Made by a program: the position numbers and the translations under genes. The notes under the pieces were generated by a model. That model was not told the DNA's origin. It worked only from the letters and a program-made list of their open reading frames with translations, and made no database searches. This document shows positions 19,245 through 28,161 of a stretch of 64,000 bases of DNA, one piece after another. Origin of the DNA: Leucothrix arctica (GTDB taxonomy: Bacteria; Pseudomonadota; Gammaproteobacteria; Thiotrichales; Thiotrichaceae); the NCBI RefSeq assembly GCF_003172895.1, contig NZ_QGKL01000042.1:682001-746000 (forward strand), in the 5' to 3' direction. Positions within the stretch are counted from its first letter, which is position 1. Each line of letters opens with the position of its first letter.

Positions 19245-21476
19245 CTACTTAGCACCACGAGTAATTAAATAAGCAGCCACTCTATCCTTTCGAAGCGAAA
19301 TAGCCATATCTAACGCAGTTTGACCATTGGGCGCTTTAGCATTAACAATCGCACCTTTAGCAAGAAGTAGCTTACAAAGATTTAGACTACCGCCACGTGC
19401 TGCGACATGTAACAAACTCCAACCATTACCTTGCTTGAGATTCGCTGAAACACCAACAGATAGGCAATTTTTAACATAAGCAAGATTTCCTAAAGACGCT
19501 TGCTTAAGTATCTTTCCACCAATCGTACAGTCATCGGTAATGCCTTTGATGCGTGAAATTTTCTGCTGCTTTAAAACCTGCAACCTCTTACGCTCTGCTT
19601 GCTTTGCCACCAATGGATCAACAGGTGCTTTTACAACTGCAGGCACTTGTACCGCTGGTGTCGCTTCAACCGGCGCAGAAACACCCGCTTGTGCCAAAAT
19701 TTGGGCTTCTTTAACACTGACTGTCGCAGTTTCTTCAGTCGCTTGAGTAGCAGAAGTATCACCACTTTCGTTAGTAACCACAGAAGCAGGAAGAGGCTTT
19801 TCTCCATCAACCGCGGCAACCGTTTCTTTAACGTCCGAAGTAGCCGCTGGAGTGCTATTGACTTCTTCAGCCTCACCGACTTTACTCTTATCAACCGCTT
19901 TGAGTGCTGGACTAGCAGGATCAGTAGTATTATCTACATCAACTTTTTCAACAGCAGTCTTTTTGGCAAAGGCCTCCTGTCCATTTAGTAACGCCTGTAT
20001 CACAGCCTTATCTAAATCATTGTGTAAAACCGCTTTGCTTTCCTTTGCGGCAGTCGTTACTTTAAAGTTCTCACTACCCGTATCCAACGCTTTACTAATA
20101 ACACGCTGTAAGTCATCTACAGTCTCATCTCCTAAAACCTCTTTCTCTGTCGTTTTTGGTGATGGTGTTTCTAGCTGCTTTGATACTTCTACTTGATTTG
20201 ATACTTCTACTTGATTTGATTCTTCTTTCTCAGTAACAGCTTCAGCTGGTGAAGGAGAAACAGAAGCACTGTCAACGCCAGAAGCTACAGTCTCTACCTT
20301 AATAACATCGGTAGACACAGCAGTTGCAGTAGGTACACTTTGCGTAACAGCAGGAGTAGAAGTTGGCGCAAGCACAATTGAAACTGGCACGACAACAGGC
20401 GCAGCTTCTTTTTGAGCATCAAGCCCAAAATACTGAGGATAATTAACTGCGGTATAAGCAGCAGCTCCACCAGTAACAAACAAAACACCTAGCCAAACTA
20501 AACCCTTTTTACTACCGGAGCGCTGCTTCGTCGCTCTAATAGAAGTCACAATAGCTTCTTCGTCCTCTTCCGGCTCATCAGAAAAAGGTGTCGTAATCAC
20601 AACTCGCTTCTGTGGTGGTGGCTTCGGTGGCTCAGCGGCCTGTGCTTCCTGTAACTGCGAAATAAATGCACGACACGACTTATAACGGTCTGTCGGTTTA
20701 CGCTTCATCGCTTTTGCTAACACGTCAGACACTGACTTTAATTCAGGACGGTGTGCGGTTAACAAAGGAGAGACATGAGTCGCTACCTGCATACGATAGT
20801 CTTCACCCCCTTTGGTGCGAGCAAAAGGCACTTTACCTGCCAACGCTTCATAAACCATGGTAGCTAGTAGATATTGATCGTAATTTGCAGTGTAAGCACT
20901 CTTGAGGTACTCAGGTGACAAGTACTGATCTACGTTTAACGTAGTAATACCGTTTTTGAACTTACCCATTAACTGAAGGGCATATTCAGTAATGAAGTCA
21001 CCCATCAAAATTTTCTGTGAACCGATAAATACAGAAGAAGGTTTCAAGCTACCATGAACATAACCAGACTCATGTAACTCATCCAAAGTACTAGCTAAGG
21101 GGGTTGCCCAATCTAGTACTGAGTCCATATCAACTTTCGTTTCAGAAATACGTTTTCGCCCTAGTACGTGCTCCAATGTCTCATCCGTGACATATTGCAG
21201 CACAGCATAAGGCTGTGAATTGTATTCGCCATGCCCAAGCACTTTAAGTAGCCCTGGGAAAGACGATCTCATTAATTTCACACAGACTTCATCAAAAGCG
21301 GGTGTGAAGTCTGGTAGGATTAGTAACTCAATACGGGGTAGTGAGAGCATCACTAAGCGGTTACTATTTTCAGTGTCTTCCGCGAGATAGCACGAATTAA
21401 AGGTGTTATCGTGAATCTTCTTTTGTATCTGATATCGGTGACTTATAACCGTGCCTGCGCTAATCGGTTGTTGCAT
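19245..21476 (-). CDS. Membrane-spanning pseudokinase with C-terminal ankyrin repeats
   Basis: 743 residues. Residues ~14-275 have a PknB-type Ser/Thr kinase fold: AVLQYV hinge, HESGYVHGSLKPSS catalytic loop, GDFI, YLSPEY and YDQYLLATMVYEALAGKVPF. Key catalytic residues are missing: the Gly-rich loop has no Gly (KIHDNTFNS), the VAIK Lys is replaced (VMLSL, Ser45), HRD is HGS (141-143), the following Asn is Ser148, and DFG is DFI (160-162). A single membrane segment follows (about 325-343), then ~320 low-complexity residues rich in Val, Ala, Glu and Thr with a short direct repeat (NQVEVSNQVEVS), a basic patch, and two ankyrin-type repeats (GWSLLHVAARGGSLNLCKLL and GQTALDMAISLRKD). Predicted topology: pseudokinase inside, ankyrin repeats in the periplasm. 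It is divergent from a DUF1800/DUF1501 pair. Confidence 0.88.
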   Translation of the reverse strand: MQQPISAGTVISHRYQIQKKIHDNTFNSCYLAEDTENSNRLVMLSLPRIELLILPDFTPAFDEVCVKLMRSSFPGLLKVLGHGEYNSQPYAVLQYVTDETLEHVLGRKRISETKVDMDSVLDWATPLASTLDELHESGYVHGSLKPSSVFIGSQKILMGDFITEYALQLMGKFKNGITTLNVDQYLSPEYLKSAYTANYDQYLLATMVYEALAGKVPFARTKGGEDYRMQVATHVSPLLTAHRPELKSVSDVLAKAMKRKPTDRYKSCRAFISQLQEAQAAEPPKPPPQKRVVITTPFSDEPEEDEEAIVTSIRATKQRSGSKKGLVWLGVLFVTGGAAAYTAVNYPQYFGLDAQKEAAPVVVPVSIVLAPTSTPAVTQSVPTATAVSTDVIKVETVASGVDSASVSPSPAEAVTEKEESNQVEVSNQVEVSKQLETPSPKTTEKEVLGDETVDDLQRVISKALDTGSENFKVTTAAKESKAVLHNDLDKAVIQALLNGQEAFAKKTAVEKVDVDNTTDPASPALKAVDKSKVGEAEEVNSTPAATSDVKETVAAVDGEKPLPASVVTNESGDTSATQATEETATVSVKEAQILAQAGVSAPVEATPAVQVPAVVKAPVDPLVAKQAERKRLQVLKQQKISRIKGITDDCTIGGKILKQASLGNLAYVKNCLSVGVSANLKQGNGWSLLHVAARGGSLNLCKLLLAKGAIVNAKAPNGQTALDMAISLRKDRVAAYLITRGAK

Positions 21477-21834
21477 GCTTCATCCTTGATATGCAGTAAA
21501 TCGGGGGTGAGATTAACATATTTTAATCATAGCTTTCTAAACCGTAACAGAAAAAAAAGCGTTTTATTGTTAGTATCCTTGCAAGTTTGGTAGGTAGCAG
21601 AGAATATAGGTTCATATATATTGTAGCTATTTGTTTTTATTAGGTATACAAAATTTATTGCCTACATTGTACACAATTTTTAAAAACATTAATATGTTTA
21701 AAAATAAATCATATCGATTCATTAGGTGCTATAAACATCACTTCAACCTACACAATATATAATTTACCAATGAACCAATTTAATCAGTTACTGTCTGACA
21801 AGGACAATAACAAAAATAATGCGAGCGTTATAAA
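21477..21834. other. Divergent intergenic region, pseudokinase / DUF1800
   Basis: This 358-bp AT-rich gap contains no supported gene. It must hold the promoters of both flanking genes. A small dyad, ATTGT-AC-ACAAT (21666-21677), lies near its centre and could be a regulator site. No terminator or RNA structure was seen. Confidence 0.5.
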
Positions 21835-23130
21835 ATGGGGAAACTAGGCTTAGTTAAAGCCCGGCACTTGGTATCTAGAACAGGTATGGGTGCAGAATGG
21901 GCAACTATCCAACGATATAAAAACTTAACAATGAACGACGCTGTCGCTCATACGCTAAGTTATGTCGACTACACACTTCCAAGACCACCAAGAACGTCGT
22001 CTTGGACAAAAACTGTTGGAAACCGAAAGTCAGTCAGCAGACAGCGCAACATGATGCGCATGTCGAAAAATGAAGGTGCCGCACTACAAACCTGGTGGGC
22101 GAATCATATGCTGACAACCAAAACACCATTCCTTGAGCGAATGACACTGTTTTGGAGTAACCACTTTCCGTCTACCATCGCAGGCACAAAGCAACCGAGC
22201 GCACTGTATCATCAAAATGTGATGCTCCGTAAAAATGCACTGGGTAACTACGGCAACATGTTAATGGCCGTATCGAAAGACCCTGCAATGCTTATTTACC
22301 TTGATGGTTACAGCAACATTAAAGACGATCCAAATGAAAACTTTGCGCGTGAAGTACTAGAGCTGTTCACCATGGGTGGCACAGTTTACTACTCTGAAAA
22401 CGACATCAAAAACGCTGCACGTGCTTTTACTGGCTGGAGCATTGATGATCGCACGGGTAAGTTCATTAATCGTCCAGAGCAACATGATACGGGTGTTAAA
22501 ACCTTTATGGGTAAGCGTGGCAACTTTAACGGCGACGATATCCTTAAGATTTTGTTACAACACCCGCGCACAGCAGAAACTATTGCTGAGAAAATGTGGA
22601 AAGAGTTCATCAACACGTCGCGACCAAACCCTGGTTATACACGTAAATGGGCACACATTTTCCGCACATCAAATTACGACATCAAAACACTGCTCACAGC
22701 CGTGTTAACGAGTGATGTATTTTGGCATCCGGCAAATATGGGTGGACTGATCAAGTCACCCGTAGAGCTTGCGATCGGTACCATGAGAACGCTTCCATAC
22801 CGTCTACGTAAAAACAACCTTGCACATAACTTATCGTTAATGGGTCAGTCGTTGTTTGCTCAGCCAAGTGTTAAAGGCTGGGATGGCGGTGAGTCATGGA
22901 TCAGTACACAATCATTAATGCGCCGAAGCGGCCTAATGACCAATTTAACCCGCGGTAACTTGCGAGGGAAACACGACCCGCTATTCATGAGGCATATGCC
23001 TGAGTGTAGCGACGAGGAGCTTATGGCGTGGTTAATACCTGTTAAGCCACTGCATCCCCTCCCAACACAGCCTGGTCGTCAACGTCTCGTTAGAGCGTTA
23101 GTACTAGACCCTGCTTATCAAGTTAGTTAA
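21835..23130 (+). CDS. DUF1800 family protein
   Basis: 431 residues with the DUF1800 pattern: an N-terminal HLVSRTGMGA, the FWSNHFP segment (TLFWSNHFPSTIAGTKQ), PAMLIYLDGYSN, NENFAREVLELFTMG, the AARAFTGWSIDD block and the distal LMGQSLFAQPSVKGWDGG. The family's biochemical role is unsettled; its members are nearly always paired with DUF1501 proteins, as here (17 bp to the next gene). No signal peptide is visible at the chosen ATG (MGKLGLVKARHL), which is shorter than many relatives. Export together with its Tat-signal partner is one explanation; a missed upstream start is unlikely because the preceding sequence is AT-rich and not coding-like. Confidence 0.88.
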   Translation: MGKLGLVKARHLVSRTGMGAEWATIQRYKNLTMNDAVAHTLSYVDYTLPRPPRTSSWTKTVGNRKSVSRQRNMMRMSKNEGAALQTWWANHMLTTKTPFLERMTLFWSNHFPSTIAGTKQPSALYHQNVMLRKNALGNYGNMLMAVSKDPAMLIYLDGYSNIKDDPNENFAREVLELFTMGGTVYYSENDIKNAARAFTGWSIDDRTGKFINRPEQHDTGVKTFMGKRGNFNGDDILKILLQHPRTAETIAEKMWKEFINTSRPNPGYTRKWAHIFRTSNYDIKTLLTAVLTSDVFWHPANMGGLIKSPVELAIGTMRTLPYRLRKNNLAHNLSLMGQSLFAQPSVKGWDGGESWISTQSLMRRSGLMTNLTRGNLRGKHDPLFMRHMPECSDEELMAWLIPVKPLHPLPTQPGRQRLVRALVLDPAYQVS

Positions 23131-23147
23131 CTGCTGAGGTATATATT

Positions 23148-24308
23148 ATGGATCGTAGAGAATTTTTAAAATACTCAAGTCTAATGTCAGCAGCTGGACT
23201 AGCACCTGAGTTAGCATTTTCGGCAAATGGCAGTATTCCTGAAAAAATCGTTGTTTTAGTTGAACTAAAAGGCGGTAATGATGGTTTCAATACACTGGTA
23301 CCTTATAGAGACCCAGCGTACAAAAAACTGCGCCCGACTATCCACATTCCTGAAAAGCGCGTACTAACGCTTGCTCAAGGCAATATGGGTATGCACCCTA
23401 ACCTGACCGAACTGATGAAAGTTTGGAATCAAGGTGATATGGCATGGGTTCAAGGCCTAGGCTATCAGGGTGCTGTGTTGTCCCACTTCCGCTCAATGGA
23501 TATTTGGGATTCAGGCTCGAACGCCAACCAATTCATCTCGGATGGCTGGTTGTCGCAAGTACTACCTAATTATAAAGCAGGCCTGCATGGCATTTGTGTG
23601 AGTCCAGATGGCAGCAGCCTCGGACCGCTTCAAAGCGCAAACATGAATAGTGTTGCTATGCAAAGCCCGCGAATGTTCGTGAACCAATCACGTTCAATAC
23701 AAGATGTTACCCCCGTAAATTCCACTGCCGCACTGGCCCACCTGACGACGACGCAACATCAGTTATTTCAGGCAGGCCAGCAGCTTCGTGAGAAAATGAC
23801 TCGTAGCTTAAAGCAGAAAACTAGAAGTAATTCGAAAGGTGCTTTTGGGCACAGCCTAAACTCTGTTGCTCAAATGATTACCGCTGGTATTGATTGCCCT
23901 GTTTACAAGGTTACTCAAGATGGTTTTGATATGCACTCTGGTCAAACTGGAAGACATAACAATAACCTTTACCAAGTTAACCATTCGCTAGGTCAATTCG
24001 TACACAAGATGAAGCAACAAGGCTTGTGGGATCGTATTGTTATCATGAGTTATTCTGAGTTTGGTCGTCGTGCTGCTGAAAATCGCGCTGGTGGAACCGA
24101 CCATGGAACAGCTTCTGCCCAGTTTGTTATGGGTGGTGGTATTCGTGGTGGACTCTATGGACAACACCCGAACATGGAACAACTAGATCCTAACGGTAAC
24201 GTTGCTCATACGACAGACTTCCGTCAAATGTATGCGACGATGGCTCAACGTGTCTGGCGTCAAGGTAATCACCCTTGGCAAGGTCACAAGACCATCCCAT
24301 TTGTTTGA
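23148..24308 (+). CDS. DUF1501 family protein with Tat-type signal
   Basis: 386 residues. The N terminus MDRREFLKYSSLMSAAGLAP has the twin-arginine pattern (RREFLK) and a hydrophobic stretch, so Tat export to the periplasm is predicted. The DUF1501 core follows: VLVELKGGNDGFNTLVPY near residue 37, the YQGAVLSHFRSMDIWDSG block, FDMHSGQTGRHNNN, MSYSEFGRRAAENRAGGTDHGTA and a late VWRQGNHPWQG. These His/Asp/Asn-rich motifs resemble the alkaline phosphatase/sulfatase superfamily metal sites, so a metalloenzyme is possible but unproven. It forms a two-gene operon with the DUF1800 gene and is closed by a good terminator. Confidence 0.9.
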   Translation: MDRREFLKYSSLMSAAGLAPELAFSANGSIPEKIVVLVELKGGNDGFNTLVPYRDPAYKKLRPTIHIPEKRVLTLAQGNMGMHPNLTELMKVWNQGDMAWVQGLGYQGAVLSHFRSMDIWDSGSNANQFISDGWLSQVLPNYKAGLHGICVSPDGSSLGPLQSANMNSVAMQSPRMFVNQSRSIQDVTPVNSTAALAHLTTTQHQLFQAGQQLREKMTRSLKQKTRSNSKGAFGHSLNSVAQMITAGIDCPVYKVTQDGFDMHSGQTGRHNNNLYQVNHSLGQFVHKMKQQGLWDRIVIMSYSEFGRRAAENRAGGTDHGTASAQFVMGGGIRGGLYGQHPNMEQLDPNGNVAHTTDFRQMYATMAQRVWRQGNHPWQGHKTIPFV

Positions 24309-24330
24309 TTAAGTTTTAAGATACGATTTA

Positions 24331-24359
24331 AAAAGTGCCACATTGTTGGCACTTTTTTT
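24331..24359 (+). terminator. Intrinsic terminator after the DUF1501 gene
   Basis: AAAAGTGCCA (24331-24340) pairs perfectly with TGGCACTTTT (24347-24356), with a 6-nt loop and the T run extending to 24359. Confidence 0.92.
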
Positions 24360-24418
24360 AGCTCAAAAACGCTAAAGATAAGGTATACTTCGCCTTTTTG
24401 CATCTTACCTAAAGTGCC

Positions 24419-25615
24419 ATGAATTCTGATCTTAGCCGTCTCCAGCCATACCCCTTCGAAAAGATAGCGATTCTGAAAAAAGGCGTCCAGCCTAACCCAG
24501 AACTAACTCCGCTATCATTATCCATTGGTGAACCAAAACATCCGACACCCACTCTCATCTTAGATAGCTTGCGTGAAAGTATTGTTGAGATTGCCAGCTA
24601 CCCAGGCACGAAAGGCAAACCAGAGCTACGCAAAGCATTTGCTGACTGGTTAATTAAGCGCTTTAACTTGCCAGAGAATGGTGTTGACCAAGAAACACAG
24701 ACACTGCCAGTAAACGGCACGCGTGAAGCACTGTTTGCAATTACACAATGCCTGATTGAGCGTAAGCCTAATGCCAAGGTGTTAATGCCGAATCCTTTTT
24801 ATCAGATATATGAAGGCGCAGCATTGTTAGCAGGCGCAGAACCTGTTTACCTAAATTGCACGGAAGAGAATGGCTTTTTACCCGACCTAGATGCAATTGA
24901 CGAACAAACATGGCAAGACTGCCAACTTTTCTTCATGTGCACACCGGGTAACCCGACAGGCACCGTCGCACCTGCAAGTGAAATCAAAAAGCTACTAGTA
25001 CTTGCTGAAAAATATGACTTTACTATCGTTTCTGACGAATGCTATTCAGAGATTTATCTAGACGAAAGTAAGCCGCCAATAGGATTACTCGAAGTCGCTC
25101 ACAGTGTTGGAAATGATGACTACAAACACTGCTTGGTGTTTCATAGTTTATCTAAGCGCTCAAATGCACCGGGCTTACGCTCGGGTTTTGTTGCGGGTAA
25201 TGCTGCGCTCATTAAAGCTTTCTTATTGTATAGAACGTACCATGGCGGCGCGATGCCTCCACACACCCAAACGACCAGCATCGTTGCATGGGGTGATGAA
25301 AAACACGTAGAAGAAAACCGTCGTCTATATCGTGAAAAGTTCGCAGCCGTGTTGGAAATACTATCACCAGTAATGGACATACCGACACCTCACGCGAGCT
25401 TCTACCTCTGGGCAAAAACACCTATTGATGATGTGCAATTCACTCGTGACCTCTTCGAACAGCAAAACCTAAATGTTGTTCCTGGCAGCTACCTGTCCTG
25501 TGAAGCTAACGGCATTAACCCCGGTAAAAATAGAATTCGTCTAGCACTGGTTGCTGAGACACAGCAGTGCATTGAAGCTGCAAAACGTATTAGAACTTTT
25601 ATTGAGTCGCTGTAA
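24419..25615 (+). CDS. dapC: Succinyldiaminopimelate aminotransferase (DapC-type)
   Basis: 398 residues, fold-type I PLP aminotransferase. Landmarks: LSIGEPKHPTPTLI near the N terminus, SYPGTKGKPELRKAFADW, the Asn in MCTPGNPTGT, the Asp/Tyr in VSDECYSEIYLD, and the PLP Lys in HSLSKRSNAPGLRSGF near residue 243. The C-terminal substrate Arg is in GKNRIRLALV. The family makes N-succinyl-LL-diaminopimelate in the succinylase branch of lysine and peptidoglycan synthesis. The next gene on the strand is dapD, which supports DapC rather than another aminotransferase. Confidence 0.92.
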   Translation: MNSDLSRLQPYPFEKIAILKKGVQPNPELTPLSLSIGEPKHPTPTLILDSLRESIVEIASYPGTKGKPELRKAFADWLIKRFNLPENGVDQETQTLPVNGTREALFAITQCLIERKPNAKVLMPNPFYQIYEGAALLAGAEPVYLNCTEENGFLPDLDAIDEQTWQDCQLFFMCTPGNPTGTVAPASEIKKLLVLAEKYDFTIVSDECYSEIYLDESKPPIGLLEVAHSVGNDDYKHCLVFHSLSKRSNAPGLRSGFVAGNAALIKAFLLYRTYHGGAMPPHTQTTSIVAWGDEKHVEENRRLYREKFAAVLEILSPVMDIPTPHASFYLWAKTPIDDVQFTRDLFEQQNLNVVPGSYLSCEANGINPGKNRIRLALVAETQQCIEAAKRIRTFIESL

Positions 25616-25723
25616 CTACACACAAGCCTTACTCAACTATTTAGCTCAGTATTTAGCATCGTGTACCGCTAGACAGTATACTTTGCCGCAACTATTTAAA
25701 TAATCAAACAAAGAGAACAGACA

Positions 25724-26620
25724 ATGACAATCAAGCGTATCGGACATCGTTATACAGACTCAAACACTGGAAAAGTACTAGATGTATGGTTCCCACGTTC
25801 AAACAAAGAAATCGCACGTAATTGCTTGGCACTTAAAGTGGGCGCAATCAAAAGTGATTTCGTTGTAGTAGAACTAGAAATTAATGATGCACCGAAGTCT
25901 GCTGAAGATGCATACCTACGTTTACACCTACTATCTGAGTGTGCGGTACAGCCTAATAAGATCAACCTAGATGGCGTGTTTGGCTTGCTAAACAACGTTG
26001 CATGGACATCTGCTGGCCCAGTACTAGCAACAGACGTTGAAAGCCTACGTGAGTTGATTGCTGGCGAAGAACACCACCTAAACGTAACGTCTATCGATAA
26101 ATTCCCTCGTATGACTGACTACGTGATTCCTGAAGGCGTTCGTATTGGTAATGCTGACCGTGTTCGTCTCGGTGCACACCTTGCATCTGGCACAACCGTT
26201 ATGCACGAAGGTTTTGTTAACTTCAACGCAGGTACATTAGGTGGCTCAATGGTTGAAGGCCGCATCAGCGCAAGTGTTGTTGTTGGTGACGGTTCTGATA
26301 TCGGTGGTGGTGCGTCTATCATGGGTACACTGTCTGGCGGTGGTAAGCAGGTTATCTCAATTGGTGAAAGAAACCTATTGGGCGCTAACGCTGGCTTGGG
26401 TATTTCGTTGGGTAATGATTGCATTGTTGAAGCAGGTCTATACCTTACTGCTGGAACGAAAGTTAAAGCACCAGATGGCGGCATTGTTGCAGCACGTGAC
26501 CTTTCAGGTCAGTCAGGCTTGTTATTCCGTCGTAACAGCATCTCTGGTCAAGTAGAAGCATCTGTCAGCAATTCATCTACTTGGGGCGGCTTAAACACTG
26601 CGCTTCATAGTAACGACTAA
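25724..26620 (+). CDS. dapD: Tetrahydrodipicolinate N-succinyltransferase
   Basis: 298 residues. The C-terminal half is a left-handed beta-helix of hexapeptide repeats: VIPEGVRIGNADRVRLGAHL, GTTVMHEGFVNFNAGTLGGS, MVEGRISASVVVGDGSDIGG and LGANAGLGISLGNDCIVEAG. This is the longer DapD form found in actinobacteria and in some gammaproteobacteria rather than the 274-residue E. coli form. It succinylates tetrahydrodipicolinate in the lysine/meso-DAP pathway, producing the precursor of the DapC substrate. It follows dapC after 108 bp and is closed by a terminator. Confidence 0.93.
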   Translation: MTIKRIGHRYTDSNTGKVLDVWFPRSNKEIARNCLALKVGAIKSDFVVVELEINDAPKSAEDAYLRLHLLSECAVQPNKINLDGVFGLLNNVAWTSAGPVLATDVESLRELIAGEEHHLNVTSIDKFPRMTDYVIPEGVRIGNADRVRLGAHLASGTTVMHEGFVNFNAGTLGGSMVEGRISASVVVGDGSDIGGGASIMGTLSGGGKQVISIGERNLLGANAGLGISLGNDCIVEAGLYLTAGTKVKAPDGGIVAARDLSGQSGLLFRRNSISGQVEASVSNSSTWGGLNTALHSND

Positions 26621-26641
26621 ATATTAAATTTATATCGCCTA

Positions 26642-26675
26642 GGCCGCTATTCTTAAAAGGATAACGGCCTTTTTT
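26642..26675 (+). terminator. Intrinsic terminator after dapD
   Basis: GGCCGCTATTC (26642-26652) pairs with GGATAACGGCC (26659-26669), with one mismatch, followed by a run of six T. Confidence 0.85.
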
Positions 26676-26735
26676 ACGCTTATTACATTACAGCTTTTAC
26701 GCTTAATCTAATAATTCGACTGAATAGTCTTGCAC

Positions 26736-27755
26736 TCAAACAAACAAGCTCAAGCCAGCAAGTACAAACCCCACAATGAATACCGTTTCTAAGACGATCA
26801 ACAATACCGCTTGCCCACCGACATCTAACATTCGGCGTAAAGATGTTTTCATACCAACAGCGGCAATCGCGATCAACAACGCCCAGCGCGATACATCACT
26901 GAAAAACTGCGCGACACTTTCTGGTATAAGTCCTAGCGAGTTAATTGTCGCTAATATTAAGAAGCCAATAATAAAACTCGGCACTAGCGGTGGTCGACTA
27001 CCTTCAGAATTATCTTCAAGCCCTTTAGCGCGTATCACTATAGCAAACAATAAAACGACTGGTGCAAGCATGCACACTCGTATTAACTTTACTAAAGTCG
27101 CGGTATCGCCTGTCTCTTGTGACACACTAAAACCCGCACCAACGACTTGGGCGACATCATGAATCGTTCCTCCCAAGAATACCCCTGTTGCAACAGGACT
27201 AAGCGCTAAAGATTCTGCAATGATTGGGTAAAGCACCATCGCAAAAGTACTAAGCAAGGTGACGCTTAATACGGTAAAGACCAAGTTGCGCTCTGAGTAT
27301 TGGTTTTTAGGTAATACTGCAGCGATAGCCATCGCAGCAGAAGCACCACAAATAGCCACAGAACCTCCAGTCAACAGCCCAAGACGCCAGTTTCTACCTA
27401 ACAGTTTAGCAATCACAAAACCTAGACCAATCGTTAAAAAGACACCGACTATGATCATACCAATGAGCTCAGGCCCTAGGCCCACAATAAGCTCAGCACT
27501 AATGCGAACACCTAACAACGCTACCCCAAACCGCAACACTGTTTTTGCGGTAAAACTAATACCATGAACGCAATTACCTTCTTCTGAGAGAAAGTTGAAA
27601 GCGATACCTAATAGTAACGCCATGAGCATGGCAGGAGCGCCATAGTGTTCAGAAAAAAACTGTGCTGTCACCGCAACAATGGCAGATACCGCAAAACCAG
27701 CAAACAGCTTATTCCACTGAGCCACTCGTTTATCGATAATCGGAGAAATAGTCAT
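26736..27755 (-). CDS. YeiH-family putative sulfate exporter / UPF0324 membrane protein
   Basis: 339 residues from the ATG at 27755 (MTISPIIDKRVAQWNKLFAG); an ATG at 27824 would add 23 residues with no better ribosome site. About ten membrane segments. Family landmarks are LRFGVALLGVRIS, the pore-like LTGGSVAICGASAAMAIAAVLP, VFLGGTIHDVAQVVGAG, and AIAAVGMKTSLRRML. The E. coli relative YeiH is of uncertain substrate; related proteins have been linked to sulfate or sulfonate-derived anion export. No LysR-type regulator or sulfur gene is adjacent. Transcribed toward dapD. Confidence 0.87.
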   Translation of the reverse strand: MTISPIIDKRVAQWNKLFAGFAVSAIVAVTAQFFSEHYGAPAMLMALLLGIAFNFLSEEGNCVHGISFTAKTVLRFGVALLGVRISAELIVGLGPELIGMIIVGVFLTIGLGFVIAKLLGRNWRLGLLTGGSVAICGASAAMAIAAVLPKNQYSERNLVFTVLSVTLLSTFAMVLYPIIAESLALSPVATGVFLGGTIHDVAQVVGAGFSVSQETGDTATLVKLIRVCMLAPVVLLFAIVIRAKGLEDNSEGSRPPLVPSFIIGFLILATINSLGLIPESVAQFFSDVSRWALLIAIAAVGMKTSLRRMLDVGGQAVLLIVLETVFIVGFVLAGLSLFV

Positions 27756-27824
27756 GTAGGCGTACCCAATATTACTTAGTTGATTGGAAGAAATAGGAGT
27801 ACCGACTGCCACAAATAGCTTCAT

Positions 27825-28161
27825 GATTAAGACTGTGCCCTATGAGCAAACACCCTAAACTCCTTCTAAACGCATCATGCGCTTAAGCTTAAACCGCAAC
27901 CAATGGATATATCTGATATAGGCATAAGCCTAACTAATAAGTAACACTTATCACAAAAACCAATATAATTTATTCCACTCTTGTCAACTAATAATTTTTG
28001 TTTTGTGTTGATTTCAGCGTTTGCTTTATAGCTTTAGGGACTTATGCGTGAAGACTGCTTTAGCTCAATCAAAGAAATGATTAGCTGAATGGTGCACAGT
28101 AAAGCGGTGATACTATAAATTGCATCACCGCTACTTTACTTGGAATATCTTTAGAGTGACT
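27825..28161. other. Intergenic region between yeiH-like gene and peroxiredoxin gene
   Basis: This 337-bp stretch holds no supported gene. It must contain the yeiH-like promoter. Near its right end is a perfect stem (28104-28131), described separately. Confidence 0.5.
28101..28137 (-). terminator. Terminator-like stem after the peroxiredoxin gene
   Basis: GCGGTGAT (28104-28111) pairs perfectly with ATCACCGC (28124-28131), extendable through AAA/TTT at the base with a small bulge. It lies just past the stop of the minus-strand gene ending at 28162. The T run on the minus strand is short (TTTACTG). Confidence 0.55.

Noticed and set aside
19540-20196. Several plus-strand ORFs opposite the pseudokinase stalk
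   Set aside because: They arise from the repetitive low-complexity coding strand and have no independent support.
19245-21476. Active Ser/Thr protein kinase
   Set aside because: The Gly loop, ATP Lys, catalytic Asp and catalytic-loop Asn are all replaced.
27824-27824. Longer start for the yeiH-like gene
   Set aside because: The added 23 residues are not typical of the family and no ribosome site supports this ATG over that at 27755.
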